Of a stretch of DNA of 64,000 bases, positions 10,049 through 21,700 are shown one piece after another. The stretch comes from Limnomonas spitsbergensis (lineage: Eukaryota; Chlorophyta; Chlorophyceae; Chlamydomonadales): contig JAYJMM010000119.1 of the NCBI GenBank assembly GCA_037349105.1, forward strand, positions 62,001 to 126,000, given 5' to 3'. Made by a program: the position numbers and the translations under genes. Numbering within the stretch: position 1 is the first letter of the stretch; each line of letters starts with the position of its first letter. The notes under the pieces were generated by a model. It had not been told where the DNA came from, did no database searches, and was given only the letters and a program-made list of their open reading frames with translations.

Positions 10049-10915
10049 TGTCACGACGCATGACTGCACCGTGCGTTTGACCGTGCCAACTGCTTTTTCG
10101 GTTGGAAGTTATGTGTGAATATGAACAAGTGTGTTTGCCGTCTTAAGGGATCCCGAACTGGGTCCCTCACTTTTTCTTTCTTACTGCGATTTCACGGCTT
10201 TCAATAGACTCTTAACGTTTCCAGCTATTGTTCTTGAATATCACTGCTGCAAGTTGATCGTCATCAAAGTCTTCCTAAGGGGAAACAAACTGGCAGAGCA
10301 TATAGGCCAACAACGACCCTATAAGCATCAACAAGTCTCCTAATACGAAGCTGGCAGAGCATCTAGACCAACAGTCGACTATTAGCAGCAATTAGAGTTA
10401 TTCCTGCCTCTTAACAAGGCATATCTCATATATCCAGCCCTACAGCTGGATATTACCACCACCCAACCATCACACCTCAGCTACAAAGCCTTTCATGTGG
10501 CTCCAAGTCGACCATCTGATTTATCAGAGATATCTTCAGTCATCAGAAGTCGCCACGCAAGCGACTCATCACAGCAGATCAACGGCCACATTCGCCCAAG
10601 ATCGTCCCAGTAAGTATAGAAGTACCTCAGGAGGCTTTACGGAATCTTGTCAACAATATCGAAGAAGTCCAGGTGAAGTAGCAAGAGCTATCACCTGTTA
10701 TCGAGCTGACTTCACTGAGTTACAGCAGTGGATCGAGAAGCTCCTACTATAAGCTCGGTAAGAGTTTATTAGTACATGTTTAAGAAAGAAAAAGTGAGGG
10801 ACCCAGTTCGGGATCCCTTAAGACGGCAAACACACTTGTTCATGTTCACACATAACTTCCAACCGAAAAAGCAGTTGGCACGGTCAAACGCACGGTGCAG
10901 TCATGCGTCGTGACA
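10049..10915. mobile_element. 867-bp element with 135-bp terminal inverted repeats
   Basis: The first 135 bases (10049-10183, beginning TGTCACGACGCATGACTG) are the reverse complement of 10781-10915, with one mismatch seen by eye. The ends are TG...CA. The interior contains the duplicated GGCAGAGCATCTAGGCCAACAG block and a short open frame but no transposase. It is either a non-autonomous DNA element or an inverted LTR fragment. I see no clear target-site duplication next to the termini. Confidence 0.75.
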
Positions 10916-10984
10916 TGTAGGTTGCTCCCTAATATAGCGCTTGCACAGCCCGTAACGGACATGAAGGCATGTCAAGGTGCTCTA

Positions 10985-11095
10985 ACAATGTAGCCACTGC
11001 TGCTCTTGTGGCATGTTGTCATAGGCCTTCGTGAAGTCCACAAAGGTAACATGCAACGGCTGACCAATAACTTCTACCCGTCGCAAAGGTGCTAG
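10985..11095 (-). pseudogene. LINE reverse transcriptase fragment (motif A)
   Basis: On the minus strand a short frame reads LHVTFVDFTKAYDNM, which matches the F.D..KAYD.V motif A of LINE-type reverse transcriptases, where the first Asp binds metal. A TAG follows about ten residues later. In a shifted frame just downstream (about 10925-10985) RAVQALY resembles the next conserved helix. It is a short dead remnant, abutting the right end of the inverted-repeat element. Confidence 0.55.
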
Positions 11096-12471
11096 CGTTA
11101 GTGGACACTGCCTATGAGCGAGCACAAATAGAGATCGTCAACTGGGGGAACCCAATGGACCCCGCCACCGAACACAAGTCTGCGGCCGCCTACCACGCCT
11201 TGTATCAGCCCACAGCCGGCGCACGCCAGGAGCCGCACCAGCAAAAGGGCGTGCGCTCGTGTGTGCACCAACTGAAGGCTGCCACTAGGAGTGGTCAGCA
11301 CAGCTGATACCATACTAGAAGACGGTGCATGGATCAGCAGCGTGATACACGCTACTGTTGACGGTACTGGGCTGAGGGCAACGGCCAGCATGTGGAGGAT
11401 GCGTTGCATGTGTGTTTTCAATGCCCTAGCGTGAAAGAGAGGCTGGGGACGAGAGGTTAGACAGGCCCCTGGAGGGCGCCACGGACTTTCAGCAGTTGTA
11501 CCCTGGTTGTACCACGGCGGGGATAAGTGGGAGGCTCTGGCTTTTGGTGAGGAAATGGTAGACTTGGTTGAGGGCTAGTTTCTTGTCTTTGTTTTGCCTC
11601 CTTGGGGACTGGCTCTTTCCCTTTTCTCTCCCTCTTCCTTTAAGGGGCGGGGACCCTTCGGTCCGCCTTTCCTTTTTCTGGGGGAGGTGTTCTCTCTGTC
11701 CTCCTCTCTGTCATTCCTCTCGTCCAGAGAGATCTTGCCTGAAGTTCCTTTCCTTTTTCCTCCCAACGTTACAGGAATAATAGTAGCCCGCAGGCAAGGT
11801 TGGGAGGCCCTGGCTTTTGGGAAACTCGTCGTTGAGATTTAGAAGGCTGGTTTCTTCAGGCGCAGGGGACACGCTTTGCTTGACCTTTTGTCTCTTCTTG
11901 TTGTTCGGAGGGAGAAATGTTTTCCTTTATTTTCTCCTGTGCCTTCTCACTTGACCTTCCTAGCTGACTTTATGTTTTCCGAAGTGGCCGAGTTTATTTA
12001 AGCAGGACACAGTCGTGTAACGCCATTAAATAGATAAATCAATACACCATGGGGCGTAACAGATAAAATAACATGTATTTTCGGCTTTCCTTCATGTCCC
12101 TCTTTCTATCCGTTTTCCAAGCCGGAAAGTTGGAATCCCACACGGCCTAGGCTGTCAAGCAAGGCCCAGGGGCGTCACGTCATTGACAGGTCAATGACAT
12201 AACACCTCTGGGCCCTGCTCAAAAAGGGTCGGCAGCGTGGACGCCACGTCATTGACATGTGAGGTACCTTATATATATCATGTTGACAGTCCATGGGGCG
12301 TCAAAGGTGCATGGGAACATCCCCCAATGTTAAGTTATGCTGGAGACATGTTGCCGCCAGGACTGGATAGGATGAAAAACGTCAGGACGGCCATTCCGTG
12401 TCAATCCAGCACCACCTCTGAGCCCTAGGTCACAGCCTGTGCTCAGAACATCAGTGGCGCATCTCATCCGC
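11096..12471. other. intergenic DNA with low-complexity and repeat copies
   Basis: No gene is supported. One plus ORF (11089-11307) has protein-like composition but no recognised motif. Positions 11575-11780 are pyrimidine-rich. Positions 11925-12030 repeat a block found at about 7430-7520. Positions 12160-12245 contain a member of the dispersed TGCTCAAAAGGCTCGGC family. Confidence 0.4.
12160..12245 (+). repeat. dispersed repeat, copy 1 (CCCTGCTCAAAA..GGTCGGC..GCGTGG)
   Basis: The core is ACACCTCTGGGCCCTGCTCA, then AAAAGGGTCGGCAGCGTGGA. It matches copies at 20116-20160 (plus) and 52350-52400 (minus). A GTCATTGACA word flanks both sides of the core here. The copies differ by substitutions, as expected of an old interspersed family. 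Confidence 0.55.
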
Positions 12472-14458
12472 CTAGGAATCCTCTCCTCGGTTTGGGAACT
12501 GCCTCTCAAACTCCTCCTGGCTGTACATGAACACACCGTCGTCCTCATCAGGCAGCGGCTGCGCCGGGGCTGCGGGCTTGCTGCGCCTTGCGGCCGCGGC
12601 CACCCGGCGAGGGGCGGAAACTGTAGAGGGCGGTGAAGAGGCGGGCTTTGGTACTGGTGCAGCCTTGGTAGCCCTGGCCATGGTAGCCCTGGCCATGGCA
12701 TCCTCGCCCGTTTTTACTGTCGCAGACCGAATTCCGGGCTGCTTGCTGGACAGGGTGAACTCCGGGGTGGAGGCCGGGCTGAGCGGAGACGCGGAGGAAG
12801 CGGGCTTGGCCGGAGCACTGGCCTTGGCTGCACTTGGGGAGGGAGAAACCGGACGGGGCATAGGGCCGGCACCTCGGTACGGAGGCGCCACGACGGGTGC
12901 GGGCGGCGGGGGCGGCTTGCCGCGTGCCAGAGCTGCTCCCCACGCAGGCCCACCCTTACCAGCCGTCTTGACTGAACCGCTGCGGGCGGCTGCAGTCTCT
13001 CGCTGCCTGCCCTCGCTCCGCCTGTCAAGCGCGGCAGCCGCCAGCGTGCCTGGGGCAGGCCTTGCTGCCGCTGCCCTGCCGCCCCGGGTGCCCGCCAGGA
13101 GATCCCGCTGCCGCTCCTGTTCCCGGGCCCGATCCTGCAGCTCCGGAGCCAAGTCGTCTAGGAGATCCAGCTCTTCATCCAAGCCTTGAGGCAGCCTCAT
13201 AGGGTCGATGTTGAACTGCGCAAATAAAAATATAAGTTGATACCCACATTGAAAAGGAGTGATGCATAGACCCAAGCGGTATGAAAACATTTACAACAGT
13301 GCTCAGGGTTTTGTTAGCCCTGAGGCAAACATCAAGGCTTCCTCAGTGTTCAAGAGGGGAGCATTGAGATGTGAAACTGCCCCCAAACTGCCATGCACCT
13401 GCTCTTCTCTTCCCCTCCCCAGCCAGCGAGCAGCCCCGGCACTTCCCCCTTCCCCCCGCTGTCCCCTCCCCTTCCCCTACATGCACCTGTCCCTCCTCCC
13501 AATCATCCTTCACCTCCTCACCAGCCAGAAAGTAGTCCTGCTCCCCTCCCCCACTCCCCGGCAAGCGGTCCCTCTTCCCCTCAGTCCTCTTCAAACATGT
13601 AAGTCAGCAAGCAGCCTGGCACCCCTGCTTTCTCCCCCCCCCTCTCCCCTGGAAACGCATGTACCTCCCCCCTTCCTCCTCCAACTCAGCTAGCGAGTAG
13701 CACGAGCATTTCCTACCCTTCGCGCCCCAAACACACACTGCACCTCCGGTTGTTCCCTCGAACCTTTCCCTCCTCCCCTTCCCCTTCATCCCCAGTCAGC
13801 GAGTAGCCCCTTCTACCCCACTCCCTCCCCCGCAATCAAATGTCCCACGTCCCTTCCTCCTCACCCTCAGTGAACGAGCAGCCTTTCTCCTCCTCCCCAT
13901 CTCGCCCACACGCCTACACCCCACAGTGCCCCTCCTGTTGTCCCCTCCCCCGCAAGTACCTTTCCCTCCTCCCCTTCTTCCTCATCGTCCTCCTCAGGCA
14001 CCGGCCAGCTCCGGTTCGCGCCGCCCACATAGACCTTCTTGAGACCGCAGAAATCACGGCTGAAGCCCAGCAGCATGTTAACCAACACGTCCAGGGCCAG
14101 CTCGTCACAGGTGCCCATATCAATCCTGCAGCAAAGGCAGCAGCCACATCAATACATAAGATGGTCCGGGCCAGCTCATCACCGGTGTCAGTGTGAATGC
14201 AGCTGCACAGCAACAGTAGCTATAGGAGAGGATAAGTCACGGTCTCATGTGGTCATGCCTTTCTTGGTTGATTGCTTTGCCTGCACTACTTGCTCATGCC
14301 CGTCCCTCGGCCCTTCAATCAGGCCTGTGGTTGACAGTGCCAGAGCCCAGAGTTGCAAAACAAGACCCAGAAGGAGAGCAGCAGCCATCTTACTCCTTGT
14401 GGGATATGCACTGCAAAAGTAGCTGCAGTCTAACATCCTGCCACCTGAAGGCTGAGAT

Positions 14459-14495
<37 letters not shown>

Positions 14496-17124
14496 GTGTC
14501 CAGCTAACTGGAGGCCGAAATGATTAGCAACAATAGACAAGTATACAGTAATCTGAAAGCCGAAATAAGCCACAGTAGCAGTAGCCTAGAATCCAATAAT
14601 CTGAAGGTTGCGATAAGCCGCAGTAGCAGCAGCCTAGTATCCCGCTAGTATCCAACCATCCTCAGGCTGAAATAAGCAGCAACAGCGCACCACCTTGTGC
14701 AACAGGTCTGCAACAGCAGCAGCAATAACAGTGTCATGTTGCTCACCTGGGCACTGGGCACCCCCCAATGAGGCATCCGTGAGTACTCAAGAGGGCGGCG
14801 GATCTCAACATCATCCGCAGTGAAACATATGATGACTCACATGCACCCTTTCCCTCCTGGCCTGCATCCCTCCTGGCCTGCATCCTCCTGGGCCTGCATC
14901 TCCCTGCCCCCCTACCTGACTCGGGCCCACATGCCCCTGTACTCTGCCTCCCCGACATCGTGAATGAAGGACCCCATGCTGTCCTCTAGGTCAGAGTTGT
15001 CATACTCAAAGAAGCTTCGGTCGTCATCAGCATTATGGAAGACCTGAAAGGAGGGGGAAACAGGTTTGGCTCACACAGTGCGACGCACAGTCTTCTTAAA
15101 ATAAGGATTAAGAAAGAAAAAGAAATGGGCAAAGAGAGATGGATCAGGGTTCAGGGGTTCCAGCTCAGAGTTTAAGGACCTGTAAGGTGGTCCACTTCTG
15201 GACTATCTGCAAGGTGGTGACGCTGACGGAGAGCTTATTCGAACCATTCGCGTGCTGGTTAAGAGGCGAGGAAAAAGGCAGCACAAGCAACAAGAAGAAG
15301 GGGAGGGTCAAGGAGAGGGACAGGGGTTGGGAGGAACAGAAAGGACTGGTCGTGACAAGGGACTGAGACAGCGGCAGGAAAAGAGAAGAGGAACATAATG
15401 GAAGAGGCAGGCCCACCAAGCAGCAGAACTGCAGATACTTCTGTAGCCTGCAGTAGTCAAACGCGCACGCACCAATCACACTTGTTACACCGGCTTGGGA
15501 TTATCACACATGTTCACACCCAGCACACCTGCATGTTGCTGCTCCTGACCCCGCCCAAGTTCCCCATCATGAACCCTGCATTGCACCTGTCACCCCTGCT
15601 AGGGATCGCCACTCTTTCGCTCTCAGCACACCTGCATGTTGCTGCTGTTGAAGCCGCCCAGCTTCCCGAGCATGAACCATGCCTTGAGCACACTCTCCAA
15701 CAGCTCCTGCTCCCGAGCTGAGGGTCCCTGATAGAATTCAAGCCACACCTGGACGTCAAGCATGTAGTAGGTGTCAGGGGCTGGCGGAAGAGAGGCGCTC
15801 ACCAACAGTGTCAGGAAATTAGATGGGAGTGATGGGAAGACCAGGTTCGCTGGGACAGTGCCAATGAGTAAAATAACAGCGGTGGGATTATTGAAGACAG
15901 CGTTAGCCGTTAGATGATGGATGGAAGGGAGGAAAGGGACGTCTTCAGCTGTGGGCATGTGGGGCCCCCGGGTAGGCAAGACAGGGCGGGAAGAAATTGT
16001 ATGCTATTAGAATCCCCCCCAGCATGTCTCTTTCCTGGGCTGCCTGGGCCGGAGATGTCATTGATCCAACAAAGGCATCGATGGGCACGATCAATCGAGC
16101 AGGTCTTGGTGCGCAAGTCCCCCCACCCAGCTTAACCTACCCAGAGCTTAAATGGGTTGACCTCTCGAAAGGCCACCGTGGGCAGGTCCTCAGTGCCCTC
16201 CCGCGTCACGTAAAAGTCCTTATTCTCCAGTTTGAGTCGCATCTGCACACAGGTGATATGGATGCATGTGCAGTCAAATGATGTGTTGACAGCCGAGCAT
16301 TGGTCACCCAATACACCATCCTGGATGTCTGCAAGCCTGAGGTGGCATTGGCTGGGTCGAGAGCCATAAACTACAGGTCGGTGCTTAGGCTTGCCCAGCG
16401 TGCAGCCTGCACATCGTCAGGCAAGGCTGACAGTGATACTGTAGTCACGGACGTATCTCGTTGATTTGATCCTTATTCAGGGAGCAACGAAATCAACAGT
16501 GAAAATGTGTTTGACTGTAATTTTTCATGTTGAGGGGCACGAATAAAAAATCGCCAAAACAGTGACATTTTAAGCAACAACAAACTTCGAAAACAACGAA
16601 GCACGTCCATGACTACGGTAGATGACATTCTACCAGTGCTCAGTTATCTATAATTTGCTTTATCATAACATTTTAAATTCCCTTCCTACAAACTGGGGAT
16701 AAGCAGCTCCAGCTGGTGCACAACTAGGCCATACTCCTTGTTCATAGAGTTCGCCACATGTCACCTTGCCATGCAGGCTAAGGCTCTGCCTGCCTCCTGG
16801 GGCATGCCAATCAGCAACCTGTAAGCCCTGCACTAGATCTGCCCTTATCCTCACAAACCTTACCACGAGACAAGCCACCCATCGTACCATCCAACTTCCT
16901 TCCTTCCTTAACAGAGTGCTAGGCATTTGTCAGACCTGCCTCAGGGCGTGGCCTTCCGTTGCACAGGGTCCCAGCAGGCCTGTACAGGGCTACCCTTCTC
17001 CCCTCTGCACCACCATTTGCTTCCCCTTCATCTCACATTCTCCCTAATTAGGTCCGGGTCTCCATCTGCGCCCTCCAGCACCGAGGCCACATCCTCATCC
17101 ACTTCCGCATCCTCTTCCAGGAGT
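12472..17124 (-). CDS. DUF3531 protein (predicted plastid), first exon not located
   Basis: Six exons join with matching phases: 17037-17124, 16141-16242, 15632-15748, 14916-15043, 13960-14125 and 12472-13215 (stop TAG). The protein resembles the plant/cyanobacterial DUF3531 family. It has an N-terminal acidic stretch, then FYVTREGTEDLPTVAFREVN, VWLEFYQGPS, AWFMLGKLGGFNSSNMQ, SFIHDVGEAEYRGMWARVR, and DMGTCDELALDVLVNMLLGF followed by LKKVYVGGANRSW. These blocks follow the order seen in Arabidopsis members, whose function is not established; plastid targeting is assumed from them. The last exon adds about 247 residues rich in Ala, Pro and Arg, not part of the core family, ending in an acidic/aromatic tail (DDGVFMYSQEEFERQFPNRG). 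The 88-nt first listed exon starts in phase 2, so a 5' exon exists upstream. Minus-strand ATGs at 17695 and 17967 are candidates, but their donors do not fit. Confidence 0.8.
13390..13958 (+). repeat. C-rich low-complexity intron
   Basis: The intron of the DUF3531 gene between exons 13960-14125 and 12472-13215 consists largely of CCTCCCC/CTTCCCC runs interspersed with repeated CAGCGAGTAGCCCC / CAGCGAGCAGCCCC words at roughly 70-200-bp spacing. On the transcribed strand it is G-rich. The long ORFs across it are artefacts of composition. Confidence 0.6.
14461..14491 (+). repeat. (CAG)n microsatellite
   Basis: An uninterrupted run of about ten CAG/AGC triplets inside a DUF3531 intron. Degenerate AGCAGCAG words continue to about 14730. 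Confidence 0.9.
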
Positions 17125-18766
17125 CTGCACAGGGATGAGATGTGTGGGAGTTTGCAGCCATGGCTTCATCACACTTCTGGAGCACATTTTGTTGGGGATA
17201 CCACAGGTGAAGGCTTGTTCAAGCGGTCAAGGTCTGCGCCTCCATGGGACATGTCCCGACTTCCAACGGGCAAAATACCTCCTGTTTTACCTTGTTTGCT
17301 CCAGCCTGGAAGTGTAATTATCTGACAGTCATGAATTTGTGAATCGCAACAAAGAGCGTGGCCAACATGGACACCATGCGGATGCCTGCTGTACGGCTGC
17401 ATGACATGCCTGTCACCTCGTGACATGCGTGACAGCTTCATGCATGTTGATCATGTGGCCAGTGTGCGTCGAAGGTTAGGCCTTTACAAAGGCATGATTT
17501 CACACGAGAAGGGGGCCTGGATGAAGAGATTCTGTGGCTATGCGGGATGGGCTGAATATTGAACCCGTCCCAATCCACCCCTTCACCTGACCCATTCCGG
17601 CTTACGCTTCCTGGCTGTGGTTGAACCTTGGCCAGAACGCACCGGAGGCAGACTGCGAGAGGTACCCGGCCTGGCACAGCATTGCTGCGGTACATGCATG
17701 CCGGGTATAGGACGATGCTGCGCAGTAGTCACACTCCTTACATGGCAACTCGGGTGCATCGTGATCTCACGAATGGCCAAGATGGCGGCAGTCATTTTCC
17801 TTTTGATTGGACTTAACAAAGTGTGAGGCAAGCCGCCCAACCCTTGAAACCTGAAACGCTATCACAGTCCGGGAGCGCATTTGGCCTTCGACGTCAGCTG
17901 AGGAAAGGCGAGCAGTAACAGGAAATGCACAAGACGAACAAGCCCTTACCCGGCCGCAATGACTCATGCCTGAAAAATTTGAATTTAGGTCGGGAAAAAA
18001 CTTCCACCCCGCCTACCTCGGCACCCCCTAGAGCTAGAGCTAGAGCTAGAGCTAGAGCTAGATATCCAACCAGGAGCCCTCCCATAGGCGGTTGCAAACT
18101 TATCTACCAGAGCAAAAAACGACAGGAAGCCAGAGAAGGAGCTGCCTGGACGTTTTCGTTTTGGACGTTTCGAGGATAGGAGCCTGCTGTCGAGTGTGGA
18201 CAAGTGTAGGTTACAAGTGTGGAAATGTCACTTTCAAATAGGGCAGAAACATTCTCAGTTCCAGTTTAGGTGACAGTCTCTTCTCCTACGACTGATATTT
18301 CTCTTGGCACAAACATACGTGTCGACTCAGACAACTGTTCCGACACAAGCTGCATTGACCTTGACCATTCAGTATAATCTCGCTCAACATCACGGACAGC
18401 TCATCGCAGCCTTCGCGCCTACCTCCCAGACCCGAGACGTTGTGCAGGTAAGCATCCTTGATGCGCACCAGCTTGCATCACTGGACGAGACCTGATGCCT
18501 TCGGGTTAGCGGGGCAGGATACGTCATACCATTGCTTCTTCAGATATTGTCCATCGAAATCTCTGCGCTTTCACACTCCAATCTAGCATATGCATGATAT
18601 GTTCCGGTGCCCGACTGCATGCCACATCAGGAATTCTAACATGGACCAAATCGTGCTGTCGCAGCAAATGGGTTTCACATGAATCATCGTATGTGCTCGC
18701 TTTGCGTTTTTCTTCTTGTCGATCCATTCTGTTGCTGTTACATCCTGCTACAGGTCGACCTGGACC
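17125..18766. other. intergenic region between DUF3531 and pherophorin genes
   Basis: This should contain the missing 5' exon of the DUF3531 gene (minus) and the promoter of the pherophorin gene (plus). A microsatellite of GAGCTA units lies at 18028-18062. A short plus ORF at 18304-18450 (TYVSTQTTVPTQAALTLTIQ) ends in a good donor (CAG/GTAAGC) and might be an upstream exon, but nothing confirms it. Confidence 0.35.
18028..18062 (+). repeat. (CTAGAG)n microsatellite
   Basis: Five to six perfect 6-bp units (GAGCTA) in a row, in the intergenic region upstream of the pherophorin-like gene. Confidence 0.9.
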
Positions 18767-21700
18767 ATGACTACGTCAAGATCATCCGTCTGTCTCCTTG
18801 CGGGGTTGGCGTTAGCCCTGTTCACAACCACAACCTCGGCGCAATCATCTTTGAGTTCAAGCATCGGCTCATACTGTGCAGTGCCCGCACACACAAATTG
18901 CGATATCTGTACCTCCGGCGCCATTGGCAACCCCTGCCAGGTGCGAACATATGCATTCCCTGTCAATGACCACACACCAGTCGATGACTTCTACAACCCT
19001 CCGGCTCGTTTAGCTTCAATGCATGGCCAGTGCAAGTGTGCCATCACTGTGTATGCCATCACTGTGCATTACTGCCACCTTTGCCTGAGTGTGACATCGA
19101 AGTCTTGTTTGTTTTGTAGACGTGAGACTTGCCTACCGGTACCTGACCTGGGCAAAGACCAACATACTGCTTCACGTCTGAGACAGTGTCATCAGTTATG
19201 CAATCATGCTGAATCTGACATTTTCAATCTGACATCCCCCTTGCAGTTCACCGACGAATTCGCGTCAACAAACAGGTTTGATGTCTGCATGGTCCCTGGT
19301 GCTGTCGCCATGACAGGTGGAACCATCGGCGCCAGGGCCATTTGCGGCGGAGACATGGGTGTTACCTCCTACCCCCTCGGAACAGCCAATGGCACCACAG
19401 TTGGGCGTCTGCTGGTGTGGAAGTCTCTCAGCAACTATGTCTACTACACCATGAAGCTTGACTGCGCAGCTGATGGAAGCATGGTGAGCCAAGCAGTGGT
19501 GCTGAAGGATGCCACAACACATGCCAGTCAAATTGTCTCCTGACCTGTCCTGCTCTTTCTTCCCTGTCCTCCCTCCTGCAGTATGGAATGGTCCCAGTCC
19601 TTGACACGCCAACCATCTCCTTCGGCCTCTGGTCGAGCGCTGGTGCCACCCAGCAGTACAGTGATGTCATCTACTACAGGTCGCCCTACACCTGCTTCAC
19701 CTTCCCTGTTCCTCTTGAGAGCACTTGCAACCCTGCGACCAGTGCTTACGCCATCAGCTCTGGGAAATGCAGGTAAGAGGAGTGGCTGTGGTAGCCTTGT
19801 TGCCTCTTGAATTTGTCCTAGCACCCAGCACTTCCACTATTGAGGCATTCTGACCGGTAGATATTCCAAATTTGCAACGTCAAGTTACTATTTTCTGCCC
19901 CTCCTGCAGCTGCCTCCCTGGCGTTGGATCTTGTCCCACTGTTGACCTCTCGGGTTTGTCTACTCTGCATATCTCTTTTACGGCCACCGTTTCCAAGTTC
20001 AACATCAACAAGGCCGCTTCGTCTTGCACTTCCCCCACCGAGACTCTGCAGGTCAGGTCCAGTGTCACTATGCCTTGCTTCTTTCCTATCTCATGGCATG
20101 AACCAGTCAATGATGTTACACCTTGCCCTGCTCAAAAGGCTCGGCCGCGTGGGTGCCCAGCTAATCAGTGTTAGTGATTGTTCCTGACATGTTTGTTTCA
20201 TGCTCTATTGCAGGTCAGCTTTTCTGGCCCATGGGTTGCTCCCCAATGCACGTATCCCTCCCCTCCGCCACCCTCTCCTCCCCGTCCTCCCCCATCTCCG
20301 CCTCCAACCCCGCCCCCTCTTCCTCCTTATCCCAGCCCTCCCCCCTCTCCCTCTCCCCCACCTCCTGCCACTGTCTTCTCCGTCTCTGTCCAGTCTACTG
20401 GTCAGGCCCTCTCTGAGGCCAAGGATTGCATCACTCTGCAGCAGCTGGTTGCACCCTACCTCCGTATGAACAACATCCAGACCACAATGTGCAGTGTTTC
20501 TGCTTCTGCTAATACTGTTGGTTTAAATGTATACTTCTCCAGTAGCGCTGGGACTGCAGATTCTAACTACCTCTACCAGTCCATGGACATTGCCACCTAC
20601 TGGCAGCGTGTCGTAGCTGCCTTTGCCCTGCCATGTGGTTCGTCCTTGACCTACACGAATGGTTTCTCCGGCAAGACGAATGTTGTGGACGGGAGTTTGC
20701 AGCCAAACCTGTCCTGCCCTCCTCCCCCGCCCTCGCCTAATCCTCCTCCCCCGCCCTCGCCATATCCCCCTCCCCCTCCTCCCCCTTCCCCGTTCCCTAA
20801 CCCTCCTCCAAGCCCTGGACCCCCTCCCCCGTCTCCTCCTCCTCCCAGCCCCCTTCCTCCCTCTCCCCCCCCTCCTCCCTCCCCTAGCCCATTCCCCCCT
20901 CCTCCTCCTTACCCTCCTCCCCCTCCCCCAAGTCCTCCTCCTCCCCCTCCCAGCAGTGCGGTGATGATCCTTGCCTACTCAGCCTCCTCTAGCCTAACTT
21001 CAAGCTCCATCAGCTGCCTCTCTATTTCCACCTTGGCCTCATTCCTGCTGCTCAACAAGATCCCAGCCAGCCACATCAAGACCGCCTTCAACTGCTCCAT
21101 CAGCGATGATGGCCAGTATCTGACCTTCACTGGGAGCGTGTTGCTGTACTCTGATGCTGACCTGATCATGACTGCCTTCGACACTGCTTTTGGCACTGCC
21201 ACCGCATCGCTCCTGCAGCTTGGATGCGGTGACAGCCTCAGCTTGGCCACTGATGTTGGCAATGTCAAGTATAACGGTAGCTCCCTGGCCAGCCTGTCAT
21301 GCCCCCCTCCCCCCCCCCCCTTCCCCCTACTCCCCCTTCCCCCAGCCCTCCCAGCCCCTACCCCCCATCTTCTCCTCCACCTCCCCCTCCTTCCCCAAGC
21401 CCACCACCTCTCCCTCCTTCCCCTCCCTACCCTCCCCCCTCTCCCCCCCCTCCTTCCCCTTCCCCTCCCCCTCCTCCCTTCCCCCCTCCTCCTGGCCCCT
21501 CTACAATCACAGTCGCTGACTTGAAGCGTACGATGACCAGCTCTGACTGCGATCGCCTTCTCACTATTGTCGCTGTCCTTACTATGGTGCCAAGCCTGCA
21601 AGCAATCACAGGTGCAACTTGCACTGTCGTCCAGGTGCGGATGGGTGGAAGATTTTGGGGAACCATGCATTATATAAATTATTAACGTGCTGTACACCCC

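Noticed and set aside
11089..11307. Short plus-strand ORF next to the RT fragment as a gene
   Set aside because: Protein-like composition but no motif, no splice partners and position within transposon debris.
12527..13189. 220-codon plus-strand ORF opposite the DUF3531 last exon
   Set aside because: A shadow of the minus-strand exon, which has proper splice sites, phase and a family core upstream.
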